From positions 62,001 through 126,000 of the forward strand of contig JBPBQV010000001.1 in the NCBI GenBank assembly GCA_050955045.1: a stretch of DNA of 64,000 nucleotides, read 5' to 3'. The notes beneath the pieces were generated by a model. The model ran no database searches and was not told the DNA's origin. It was given only the letters and a program-made list of their open reading frames with translations. The DNA is from Mucilaginibacter_A sp050955045 (GTDB taxonomy: Bacteria > Bacteroidota > Bacteroidia > Sphingobacteriales > Sphingobacteriaceae). The stretch's first letter is position 1. Every line of letters begins with the position of its first letter. The position numbers were made by a program, and so were the translations under genes. Shown here piece by piece: positions 43,581-51,950 of this stretch.

Positions 43581-46037
43581 ATGATTGATTCTATAAAAAA
43601 GTTGTTAATAGTGGCGGCATTGGCATCTGGAGTACTGCACCAAGCTGACGCACAATTACCCGGACAAATAAAAAATACCAAGCAGGTGCTTTTGCCCAAC
43701 GGCTGGAAATTAAGCCCGGCTGGCAGATCTTTGGCTTTAGGCGATTTACCTTTGAATATGCAGTTAAGCAGTTCGGGTAATTTGCTGGCCATTACCAACA
43801 ACGGACAAAGCACACAATCGGTGCAACTGATAGATCCGCGAAGCGAAAAACTGCTGGACGAAAAAGTGCTGGGCAAATCCTGGTACGGCATTACTTTCAG
43901 CAAAAACGAAAAACAACTTTTTGTATCCGGCGGAAATGATAACTGGATTTTAAATTTCCCTATCGAAAATGATAAACTTGGCAGAGCGGATACCATTAAA
44001 CTGGGCCGCGTTTGGCCAAAAGATAAAATTTGTCCAACCGGATTAACCATCAATAAAAACAGCACTAATTTATATGCGGTAACTAAAGAAGACAGCTCGC
44101 TGTACGTGATTGAACCTGCAAGTCGTAAAATTCTAAAAAAGGTACAGTTGGCCGCCATTGCTTACAGCTGTATTTTATCTCCGGATGAAAAAACGCTGTA
44201 TATTTCTTTGTGGGGAGGCGATCAGGTAGTTGCTTATAATACGGTTTCGCAAAGCATTACGGCCAGCATCAGCACCGGTAATCATCCAAATGAGTTGCTG
44301 CTAAATAAAACCGGAACTTACCTTTTTGTAGCCAACGCCAGCGATAACTCGGTTTCCATTATCAGCACAAAAACCAATAAAGTGGTAGAAACGGTTTCTA
44401 CCTCACTCTATCCTACGCGCTTAACCGGTTCTACAACCAACGGTTTAGCCTTATCTGCCAATGAAAAAACACTTTACATTGCCAATGCGGATAACAACTG
44501 CTTGGCTGTATTTGATGTAACCAAACCGGGCAACAGTCAAAGCTTAGGTTTTATACCGGTTGGCTGGTATCCAACCAACGTAAAAACTTTGGGCAGCAAA
44601 ATACTGGTTTCCAACGGTAAAGGTTTAACCTCAATGGCCAATCCACTCGGGCCGCAACCAGTTTTAAAAATAGATAATAGCGGTTATCAAATGGGCAGTA
44701 CGGTTAACAGTCGGTTGCAATATATTGCAGGTTTGTTTAAAGGTTCGCTTTCGTTTATTGAGGCACCAAAACCCGAAACCTTGAAAGCTTATACCAAACA
44801 GGTTTATGCCAATACTCCTTTTACCAATAAAAAAACGTTACTGGCTGATGGAGAAGCTGGCAATCCGATTCCGCGTAAAGCCGGAGAAAAATCGCCCATC
44901 AAACATGTTTTTTACATCATCAAAGAAAACCGTACTTACGATCAGGTTTTGGGTGATATGTCCGAAGGAAACGGCGATACTTCGCTGTGTATTTTCGGCA
45001 AAAAAGTAACGCCAAACCATCATGCCATTGCCAAAGATTTTGTTTTGCTGGATAATTTTTATGTGGATGCCGAAGTAAGTGCCGACGGACACAACTGGAG
45101 CATGGCCGCATACGCAACAGATTTAGTAGAGAAAACCTGGCCAACCAGCTACGGTAACCGCGGCGGCAGTACCAGTTTTGAAGGTGGACGTGTAGTTACT
45201 TATCCGAAAGATGGTTTTATTTGGGATTATTGCAAACGTGCCGGCATAACATACCGCAGTTATGGCGAGTTTGGCGAATTTAACGAAGCGCACATCAAAT
45301 CGCTTAAAGGCCACATGGGCCCGCATTCTCCAGGTTTTGATATGGATGTTACTGATCAGGTGCGTACTGATGCCTGGGAACATGATTTCGATTCGTTATC
45401 TGCCATCAAAGCTGTTCCGCAGTTTAACACATTGCGCATTTCCAACGATCATACCAGCGGGCAAAGAAAAGGTAAAATATCGCCCGTTGCAGCAGTTGCA
45501 GATAATGATCTGGCTGTTGGACGGATTTTGGCACATCTTTCGGAAAGTCCGGTTTGGAAAGAATCCGTTGTTTTTATTCTGGAAGATGATGCGCAAAACG
45601 GACCAGATCATGTGGATGCACACCGTTCACCAGCTTTTATTGTCGGCCCGTATGTCAAACGAAACGCAGTTGTACACACCATGTATACCACGTCTGGTTT
45701 TTTAAGAACGATGGAACTGATTTTAGGCTTGCCGCCGATGAGCCAATACGATGCCGCAGCGATGCCTTTGTATGAATGCTTTACCAGCAAGGCTGATTTT
45801 ACACCATTTCAGCTTAAACCGGCTTTGGTTGACATTAATAACCGCAATGTTGCCGTGAACGAAAGCAGTAAACGTTCCGAAAAATTTAATTTTGCCAAAG
45901 AAGATGCTGCGCCTGATCTGGATTTAAATGAAGTGGTCTGGAAATATGTAAAAGGCGAAAATTCGGTAATGCCCGCACCAAAACGCAGTGCATTTGTCAT
46001 TCTGGAAAAGAAAAAGAAAAAAGATGACGACGATTAA
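43581..46037 (+). CDS. Beta-propeller (YncE-like) protein with C-terminal alkaline-phosphatase-superfamily phosphoesterase
   Basis: The 818-residue protein has a signal peptide (ending HQADAQ). Residues ~30-400 form a YncE-like beta-propeller with repeated YVIEPASRKI, YISLWGGDQVVAY and VANASDNSVSII blades. A phosphoesterase domain (PF04185, phospholipase-C-like) at ~440-740 shows KHVFYIIKENRTYDQVLGDM, EVSADGHNWSM and EDDAQNGPDHVDAHRSP metal-site segments. The Lys/Asp tail (KKKKKDDDD) is unusual. It is likely secreted or surface phosphoesterase activity; substrate is unknown. Confidence 0.85.
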   Translation: MIDSIKKLLIVAALASGVLHQADAQLPGQIKNTKQVLLPNGWKLSPAGRSLALGDLPLNMQLSSSGNLLAITNNGQSTQSVQLIDPRSEKLLDEKVLGKSWYGITFSKNEKQLFVSGGNDNWILNFPIENDKLGRADTIKLGRVWPKDKICPTGLTINKNSTNLYAVTKEDSSLYVIEPASRKILKKVQLAAIAYSCILSPDEKTLYISLWGGDQVVAYNTVSQSITASISTGNHPNELLLNKTGTYLFVANASDNSVSIISTKTNKVVETVSTSLYPTRLTGSTTNGLALSANEKTLYIANADNNCLAVFDVTKPGNSQSLGFIPVGWYPTNVKTLGSKILVSNGKGLTSMANPLGPQPVLKIDNSGYQMGSTVNSRLQYIAGLFKGSLSFIEAPKPETLKAYTKQVYANTPFTNKKTLLADGEAGNPIPRKAGEKSPIKHVFYIIKENRTYDQVLGDMSEGNGDTSLCIFGKKVTPNHHAIAKDFVLLDNFYVDAEVSADGHNWSMAAYATDLVEKTWPTSYGNRGGSTSFEGGRVVTYPKDGFIWDYCKRAGITYRSYGEFGEFNEAHIKSLKGHMGPHSPGFDMDVTDQVRTDAWEHDFDSLSAIKAVPQFNTLRISNDHTSGQRKGKISPVAAVADNDLAVGRILAHLSESPVWKESVVFILEDDAQNGPDHVDAHRSPAFIVGPYVKRNAVVHTMYTTSGFLRTMELILGLPPMSQYDAAAMPLYECFTSKADFTPFQLKPALVDINNRNVAVNESSKRSEKFNFAKEDAAPDLDLNEVVWKYVKGENSVMPAPKRSAFVILEKKKKKDDDD

Positions 46038-46142
46038 GCTAAACAGGTTGATTAGCAACGTATTTCTACTTTCGGTTTTTTAGGTGATAAAAGAAGCACT
46101 ATCGCACTAACTATGATAACTCAAAACTGTATTTAATTAATC

Positions 46143-46246
46143 TCTAAAAATTCCTTCAAAAGCAGCTTTTCTAACGTTCAATTTTCAGTTTTTTTTTAAC
46201 TAAAAAAGACAAACATCAGATTTTTTGCTTTTGAAGGAATTTTAGA
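46143..46246. terminator. Long bidirectional hairpin between convergent genes
   Basis: TCTAAAAATTCCTTCAAAAG (46143-46162, continuing CA) and its near-perfect complement at 46226-46246 form arms of about 21 bases with one inserted A. The middle is about 61 bases and contains T- and A-runs. It sits between the phosphoesterase gene and the end of the glycan-degradation operon. The unusually long loop suggests a folded structure beyond a simple terminator. Confidence 0.7.
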
Positions 46247-46269
46247 AAATAATTCTTCTCCTGAACTAA

Positions 46270-48534
46270 TTAATTCTGCGGACGATCTGCCATTGCAACG
46301 CCCCAGGTTGCACTTGGTTTACTGCCCATCTCGAACGTTAAATCTCCGCCTTGCGCCAGCTCCTGATACAAAATATAAGAATGACTGAACTTTTTGCCGT
46401 TAAAAGAAGCACTCTGGATATAAATATTCTGTGCACTGTTATTTTTAGCGATAATGTGCAGTTTTTTGCCTGCGGCTAATTGTACTGTTGCTTCATCAAA
46501 AAGCGGACTGCCAAACACATAAGTTCCGCTTGATGGATTTACCTGATAAAAACCCAGAGAAGATAAAATATACCAGGACGACATTTGACCAACATCTTCA
46601 TTACCAATAATTCCGTCGGTTTTATCAGTATAAAAACGGTTCATGATGTAACGTACTTTCTCAGCAGTTTTCCAGGGCTGGCCGGCGTAAGCATACAGAT
46701 AAGTGATGTGGTGCGATGGCTCATTTCCGTGCGCATATTGCCCAATCAAACCTGAAATATCGGGTGAACTTTCTTTGCCCATACTTCCTTGCGCAATAAA
46801 CAAAGAATCCAGTTTTATCAGAAACGGTTTATCGCCACCTTGCAAAGCAATCAATCCTTTTACATCCTGCGGCACCAGCCAGGTGTATTGCCAGGCATTT
46901 CCTTCCGTGTAATCATCAGCACGATGGCGCGATTCAAACGGACTGAAAGGTGTTCTCCATTCTGTTGCCGAAATCCGGCCCCGCATAAAATGCGTTTTCG
47001 GGTCGAAGTAATAATGATAGTTTTGGCCTCTTTTACTGAAATATTCGTAATCAGCAGTTTTGCCCATTTTTTTGGCCATTGCTGCAATTGCCGCATCAGA
47101 AACGGCGTATTCCAAGCCCATCGCAACAGATTCCACCGTGCTATCCGCTGGAATAAAACCGTATTTCTGCACGTAATGCAGCGCGCGGTCGGTATCCATT
47201 GCGCTTGCTTTTACTGCTTTATAAGCCAGTTCCGCATCAAAACCTTTATAACCCTTTAAATAAGCGTCAACTACAACTGGCACAGCACTATAACCTACCA
47301 TCGTATTGGTTTCATTGCCCATCAAATGCCACACCGGCAACTTGCCCTGCTGCTGATAAATGGCCAGCATGGTGTTAACAATATCGTTGATTTTTTCTGG
47401 CTGAATCAAAGTATAAAGCGGATTTAAAGCGCGGTAAGTATCCCACAAAGAAAACGTGGTGAGGTTGGTAAATGCTGCTTTTGCATATACTTTTTTGTCT
47501 GTGCCGAGGTAATCGCCATTATGATCATTGAAGATGGAAGGCGCAATCATACTGTGGAACATGGCCGTATAAAAAATGCGTTTTTGCGTCTCATCAGCAG
47601 TTGTAATTTCTACTTTGTGCAAAGCTTTGTTCCATTTCTGATCTGCTTCTGCAACTACCTGGTTAAAGTTCCAGCCTGGGATTTCAGCCTGAATATTCAT
47701 CAATGCATTCTCGGCACTCACCGGAGAAACGCCAACCTTGATCAGCACTTTTTCGCCAGCCGTTGTGGCAAATGTTAAAACGCCTTTTACTTTTTCGCCG
47801 GTTAAAGCAGTTCCGGTTTTGGCTACCAAACTGTCGTACACAGAGAAGTTTTTGATCGGTTTCGAAAAAACTGCTGCAAAGAAAATCCGCTGATCTTTTG
47901 CCCAGCCGGTGGAAAAACGGTAACCAGTAATCGTTGTTTCATTGATTTGTTTAATCGAAGTTTTCGTCGGTCTATCCCAGTTCAAACCTTCCTTCAAATC
48001 AATTATAATGTGTGATTGATCATTTTTTGGGAAAGTATATTCATGGAATCCCATGCGCTCGCTTGCCGTTAAGCGCACGCCAATGTTGTAACGTTTCAGC
48101 TTTACTGCATAAAAACCAGGTTTAACAGTTTCATCCTGATGACTAAAAAGCGAAGTATATCCGCTTAAAATATCTTTCTGCGTGCCTTTTGTAAGCAGAA
48201 TCGGGCCGGTTGTGGGCATAAAAGATAAATCGCCCAAATCACCAATTCCAGTTCCGCTCAGGTGTGTATGCTGAAAGCCAACAATGGTAGAATCGGTGAT
48301 GTGGTATCCGGAACACCAGTCCCAACCTTGCGCAATATTGCTTGGTCCCAATTGTACCGCACCAAAAGGAACATTTGCACCCACAAAAACGTGCCCGTGG
48401 CCGCCCGTACCAATATATTGATCTACATATTTGGTGAGATTCTGGCTTTGCTGCGCCGCAGCAGACTGATAAAAAAAGGCACTTAAAAACAGCATAACCA
48501 AACTGTTTTTGATGTTCATCTTATTCGTATTCAT
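46270..48534 (-). CDS. GH92 family alpha-mannosidase
   Basis: The protein (754 residues from the ATG at 48534; 48519 is also possible) has a signal peptide and the GH92 features KYVDQYIGTGGHGHVFVGAN, GPSNIAQGWDWCSGYH, HTHLSGTGIGDLGD and YWYILSSLGFYQVNP-like late segments (here SSWYILSSLGFYQVNPSSG). GH92 enzymes are calcium-dependent exo-acting alpha-mannosidases, most often alpha-1,2, -1,3 or -1,4. Starting at 48558 would use the ATG inside an element copy (48547-48557) and spoil the signal peptide. It is the last gene of the operon. Confidence 0.93.
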   Translation of the reverse strand: MNTNKMNIKNSLVMLFLSAFFYQSAAAQQSQNLTKYVDQYIGTGGHGHVFVGANVPFGAVQLGPSNIAQGWDWCSGYHITDSTIVGFQHTHLSGTGIGDLGDLSFMPTTGPILLTKGTQKDILSGYTSLFSHQDETVKPGFYAVKLKRYNIGVRLTASERMGFHEYTFPKNDQSHIIIDLKEGLNWDRPTKTSIKQINETTITGYRFSTGWAKDQRIFFAAVFSKPIKNFSVYDSLVAKTGTALTGEKVKGVLTFATTAGEKVLIKVGVSPVSAENALMNIQAEIPGWNFNQVVAEADQKWNKALHKVEITTADETQKRIFYTAMFHSMIAPSIFNDHNGDYLGTDKKVYAKAAFTNLTTFSLWDTYRALNPLYTLIQPEKINDIVNTMLAIYQQQGKLPVWHLMGNETNTMVGYSAVPVVVDAYLKGYKGFDAELAYKAVKASAMDTDRALHYVQKYGFIPADSTVESVAMGLEYAVSDAAIAAMAKKMGKTADYEYFSKRGQNYHYYFDPKTHFMRGRISATEWRTPFSPFESRHRADDYTEGNAWQYTWLVPQDVKGLIALQGGDKPFLIKLDSLFIAQGSMGKESSPDISGLIGQYAHGNEPSHHITYLYAYAGQPWKTAEKVRYIMNRFYTDKTDGIIGNEDVGQMSSWYILSSLGFYQVNPSSGTYVFGSPLFDEATVQLAAGKKLHIIAKNNSAQNIYIQSASFNGKKFSHSYILYQELAQGGDLTFEMGSKPSATWGVAMADRPQN

Positions 48535-48574
48535 AATTTTATGTGGTAAAAGAAGCATTGCATTAATATTGATT

Positions 48575-49726
48575 TTATTTTGATAACTGATCCAGCTTAA
48601 ACCGCAAAATCTCCACAGATTCCTTCACTCTGGAAACAATGACATACATCCAGCCGTCCTTAATTATGGTGTGCGGATAGCCGTACTGGCCGCCTTTCCA
48701 CAAACCTTCCTGCTTTAGTTTATAAATTTCATCAGCAATTATATAGTGATGATTAAACAATTTTTCATCATCAGAAATACTCAACATCAGTGGGTTACGA
48801 TCATAATGATGTAGCGTATCCGGAATGCCAACGTAATAAACGCGGCCGTCCGGCAAATGACCGAAATGGAATTTGCTGTCGTTATCGCTGAATAAAGTTT
48901 CCTGTGGTTTGCTCCAGGTTTTGGCATTATCGGCACTTTCGGTCAGCCACAAACGGCCTTTCCAGCCTTTTCCGGTTACGCGTAAAAGCATGTGGATCAC
49001 GCCATTTTTAGTTTGATAAAAAGAACCTTCGCATAAAGGTGGAAATCCATTTTTTGTTGCTGGAGCATAAAAAGCCGACGAATTATCTTGTGTGTACAAA
49101 GAATCTGCATAAAAGCTGCTCGTTTTCCAGCAGGATATACCTAAAGGATCATCGGTGTAAGGAAATAGGAAATTTCCGCTGATGAGCAATCTTCCACCCT
49201 TTAACTGCTGCGGACCATGATTTGGAATTAACGGAACGTTCAAATCTATTTCGGTGCTCCAATGTTCACCATCTTCACTCGTTACCGCATATAATTTTGT
49301 TTGGGTCCGATGCTTTGTATATTCACCAAAATAAGCAACCAAAGTTTCGTTATGCTGATACCATCCGGCAGCAGTTAATACATTTAAAGTATCGTTGGTT
49401 TTGGAAGGTTCGGCAAGCACTTTTGGTTCCGACCAGGTTTTAAAATTCGAAGAAACCGCATATACAACACGTTGCCCAGGCGAATCTTCATCTTTAATCC
49501 CGCTCGACCACATCGCATAAAACTTATTGTTAAAGCTGATGATCGCAGGATGATGATTATACAGCCAATCTTTTCCCGGCGTAAAAATCATGCTGCGCTC
49601 TATATTGAGCCGCGGCAAACCTTTCTCTGTAGTGTAGTTATTACGAATTTCCGGTGCTTGCGCCCAAATTTCCACCGATAAAAGAAGCATCAAAATCAAA
49701 GCAGAAAATTGGCTTATTCTGATCAT
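48575..49726 (-). CDS. Sialidase/BNR-repeat family protein
   Basis: This 383-residue secreted protein has a six-bladed-propeller pattern: AVSSNFKTWSEPKVL, AVTSEDGEHWSTEIDL and TESADNAKTWSKPQETL are Asp-box-like BNR repeats (S-x-D-x-G-x-x-W). It resembles exo-alpha-sialidase-like proteins. The arginine triad and Tyr/Glu nucleophile of GH33 cannot be confirmed by eye, so another exo-glycosidase of this fold is possible. It overlaps the upstream gene by ATGA. An element copy lies in its signal-peptide codons (49679-49689). Confidence 0.7.
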   Translation of the reverse strand: MIRISQFSALILMLLLSVEIWAQAPEIRNNYTTEKGLPRLNIERSMIFTPGKDWLYNHHPAIISFNNKFYAMWSSGIKDEDSPGQRVVYAVSSNFKTWSEPKVLAEPSKTNDTLNVLTAAGWYQHNETLVAYFGEYTKHRTQTKLYAVTSEDGEHWSTEIDLNVPLIPNHGPQQLKGGRLLISGNFLFPYTDDPLGISCWKTSSFYADSLYTQDNSSAFYAPATKNGFPPLCEGSFYQTKNGVIHMLLRVTGKGWKGRLWLTESADNAKTWSKPQETLFSDNDSKFHFGHLPDGRVYYVGIPDTLHHYDRNPLMLSISDDEKLFNHHYIIADEIYKLKQEGLWKGGQYGYPHTIIKDGWMYVIVSRVKESVEILRFKLDQLSK

Positions 49727-50823
49727 AATTGCTTTGGCAAAACTTTGGCAGATGCTGTTTTTAACGCCTTTAAATGAGCATCCGTAACATTACCAAACAG
49801 CGAAACACCGCCTGCACCATTATTTAAGGCATTTTCTATACCTTGCTGCACTTCATTATCATTCTTAAAATCAGACAGATATAAACCGGCATAAAGGGGA
49901 AATTTACCTTTTAATGCAGTTACGCCTTCTGCAACGGCATCGCCAATCCACTTTACGTTTTCCTTGTAAAAACCATGGTAAATCATGGGGCAAACACCGC
50001 TGATGTTCCAGTTTGCCCAATCCTGTTTTACATTCCGGTGCGCAATATCGGGCGTTGGAAAAACTGCCGCCGTAATTGGTTTTTTGTACGATTTTGCAAC
50101 ACTTGTTAAACGTTCCACCACTTTGTTTACTTGCTGATAACGAAACAATCGCCAGGACGGGCTGGCTTCCGGATATTGCACCGTGTCGATGTCGGTTCCA
50201 CTTTCAGCTTTGTAAGCAGCTTTACAAACTTTGCAATAACAGTAATCGTATTCCGGCAGCTCGCTGGTTTGAACTATTTTGTAGTTATCCCACAAATTTA
50301 CCGGCAAAATCACATCGCAAAAACGAACATAATCCAGGTGGATGCCATCCACATAATCCTTTTTTAAAGCCGTTGCATAATCGTTTTCCAGATATTGCTT
50401 CACTTCCTCGCGCGACGGACAAAGCCAGCGATAATAATTAACATAAGGCGGATGATCGGCGCATGATTCACCTTTTCGGTTTACAGCATACCATTCTGGA
50501 TGCGCATCCAGCAAAGTTTTCTCGCCGCGGTTCATCGTCCAAATCCAGCGGTGCGCTTCAATCTGATGCGCTTTTGCTGCGCGGAAATGCTTCTCGCTGT
50601 CATTCTCAAAAAATATTCCGCGGATACCGGCTTCATAATATTTTTGATAACGCTCGGTTAATTCTGCTTCAGTATCTTTTAGATTAGGATTCGTCCAAAC
50701 CCAATGTTTCCAACTTTTTTTTGGTGCCGAAACCAGTATTTCAGATTTAGAAACAGCCGGTAAAACTGCTGCGGATAATCCTGCCAGTAAACTCGTTTTT
50801 ACAAAATTTCTGCGATCGCTCAT
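49723..50823 (-). CDS. Putative family-10-like (GHL10) glycoside hydrolase, Tat-exported
   Basis: The 366-residue protein has a Tat-type signal (DRRNFVKTSLLAGLSAAVLP). A TIM-barrel pattern follows: EAGIRGIFFENDSEK, VDGIHLDYVRF, GVCPMIYHGFYKENVKW, AVAEGVTALKGKFPLYAG. It resembles the GHL10/DUF4015 putative glycoside hydrolases. The Asp in HLDYVRF is a likely catalytic residue. The motif CYCKVCKAAY near residue 190 is a two-cysteine-pair element that may be structural or bind metal. Substrate is unknown; the operon suggests a glycan bond. Confidence 0.72.
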   Translation of the reverse strand: MSDRRNFVKTSLLAGLSAAVLPAVSKSEILVSAPKKSWKHWVWTNPNLKDTEAELTERYQKYYEAGIRGIFFENDSEKHFRAAKAHQIEAHRWIWTMNRGEKTLLDAHPEWYAVNRKGESCADHPPYVNYYRWLCPSREEVKQYLENDYATALKKDYVDGIHLDYVRFCDVILPVNLWDNYKIVQTSELPEYDYCYCKVCKAAYKAESGTDIDTVQYPEASPSWRLFRYQQVNKVVERLTSVAKSYKKPITAAVFPTPDIAHRNVKQDWANWNISGVCPMIYHGFYKENVKWIGDAVAEGVTALKGKFPLYAGLYLSDFKNDNEVQQGIENALNNGAGGVSLFGNVTDAHLKALKTASAKVLPKQL

Positions 50824-50829
50824 CGTATT

Positions 50830-51939
50830 TTATTTGATTATTTCGATTAAACCTTCATCATTTATGCGGATAGTTGCACTACCTTCTGCCGCAACTGTAG
50901 CTGTAAACTGATCTGCCGAAGCTTCCATTTTCAACTGATTAACTTTACCATCAACAGTTGCCTGCGGATTAATTTCTAACGCAGCCATTGTAGTTGCATA
51001 CTTTTTAAATTTTTGCTGATACTGTTTTTGCCGGTAATAAATCAGCCACAAATACTGCTTCTGCTTTTCAGAAAAAGGCATGGTAAAAACAGCATCATTT
51101 TTACGGGTAAATTGCAGATAACCAAACCGTTCCGGGTAATGCATGTTGATTACACCTTGTGGCGACCAAACCCAGTTATGTTCCGGCAGGTTTTTTCCGG
51201 AAGCATCCGTTTGTTTAACATTTTTGTTTCCAATGATCTTCGTATCCCATTCTACACGCGAAAAGTTGATGCGCCATTGCGTACCTTCTTCCGGCATATT
51301 AAACGGAAAACCCATACGCAAACTTTTCAGCGGAACAGCCATTTCTACTGTCCAGCCTTTGTCCATGTCTTTTGGATTATTCAGCGTTCCATCAATTTTA
51401 ACGCCTGATTTCAGTCCTTCCACGTCCCAGCCAATGAGCGCATCGCCGCCATTGCGGTAAGGTTTGGGCAGAAAAAGATCAAAAATTTTGTTGATTGCAT
51501 TCACCTCAATTTCAAAATATTGATGCGTATTATTATCCGGATCGATAAAAATCTCAAAATCATTATCCTTAAAAATAATATCATCATGATGCATTTGCGT
51601 GGCAAAAACCTGCGGCTCCTGCAATTTTGCCGCGATAAACAAAGTAGAATCGTTCCACAACATTTTTACCTGTGTTTTAAAGGTTGGCAACGGTTTCAAG
51701 CTGCCTTCAATATCCACGAACTCTGTTGTCCAAGCTGCTTTTTGCCAATCACTTTCCTGCAGATTTCCATCCATTTTTAACGGCTGATCGGTGTGCTGCA
51801 CCACATAGTTTTTGGGCGTGCTAAAAAGATGCTCTAAATCTGTAAAATTGTTCTGGGCCATCAGCCTGGAGCTTTCAGCCATCAGCAAAAACAAAATTGC
51901 AATGCTTCTTTTATGCCTTAAAAATCTGTCTCTGTTCAA
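50830..51939 (-). CDS. Secreted CBM9-like carbohydrate-binding protein
   Basis: This 369-residue protein has a signal peptide (SIAILFLLMAESSRLMAQ). A CBM9-like domain spans ~45-260 (MDGNLQESDWQKAAWTTEFV, TLFIAAKLQEPQVFA, DNDFEIFIDPDNNTHQYFEI). The C-terminal ~100 residues are helical and basic. Such domains bind reducing-end or terminal sugars and often lack catalysis. It may hold the glycan for the neighbouring hydrolases. The element copy at 51903-51913 spells part of its N-terminal codons. Confidence 0.78.
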   Translation of the reverse strand: MNRDRFLRHKRSIAILFLLMAESSRLMAQNNFTDLEHLFSTPKNYVVQHTDQPLKMDGNLQESDWQKAAWTTEFVDIEGSLKPLPTFKTQVKMLWNDSTLFIAAKLQEPQVFATQMHHDDIIFKDNDFEIFIDPDNNTHQYFEIEVNAINKIFDLFLPKPYRNGGDALIGWDVEGLKSGVKIDGTLNNPKDMDKGWTVEMAVPLKSLRMGFPFNMPEEGTQWRINFSRVEWDTKIIGNKNVKQTDASGKNLPEHNWVWSPQGVINMHYPERFGYLQFTRKNDAVFTMPFSEKQKQYLWLIYYRQKQYQQKFKKYATTMAALEINPQATVDGKVNQLKMEASADQFTATVAAEGSATIRINDEGLIEIIK

Positions 51940-51950
51940 TTTTAATGTTT

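Noticed and set aside
48535..48558. GH92 start at 48558 (MLLLPHKI)
   Set aside because: The ATG lies inside an element copy and the extra residues spoil a normal signal peptide beginning at 48534 or 48519.
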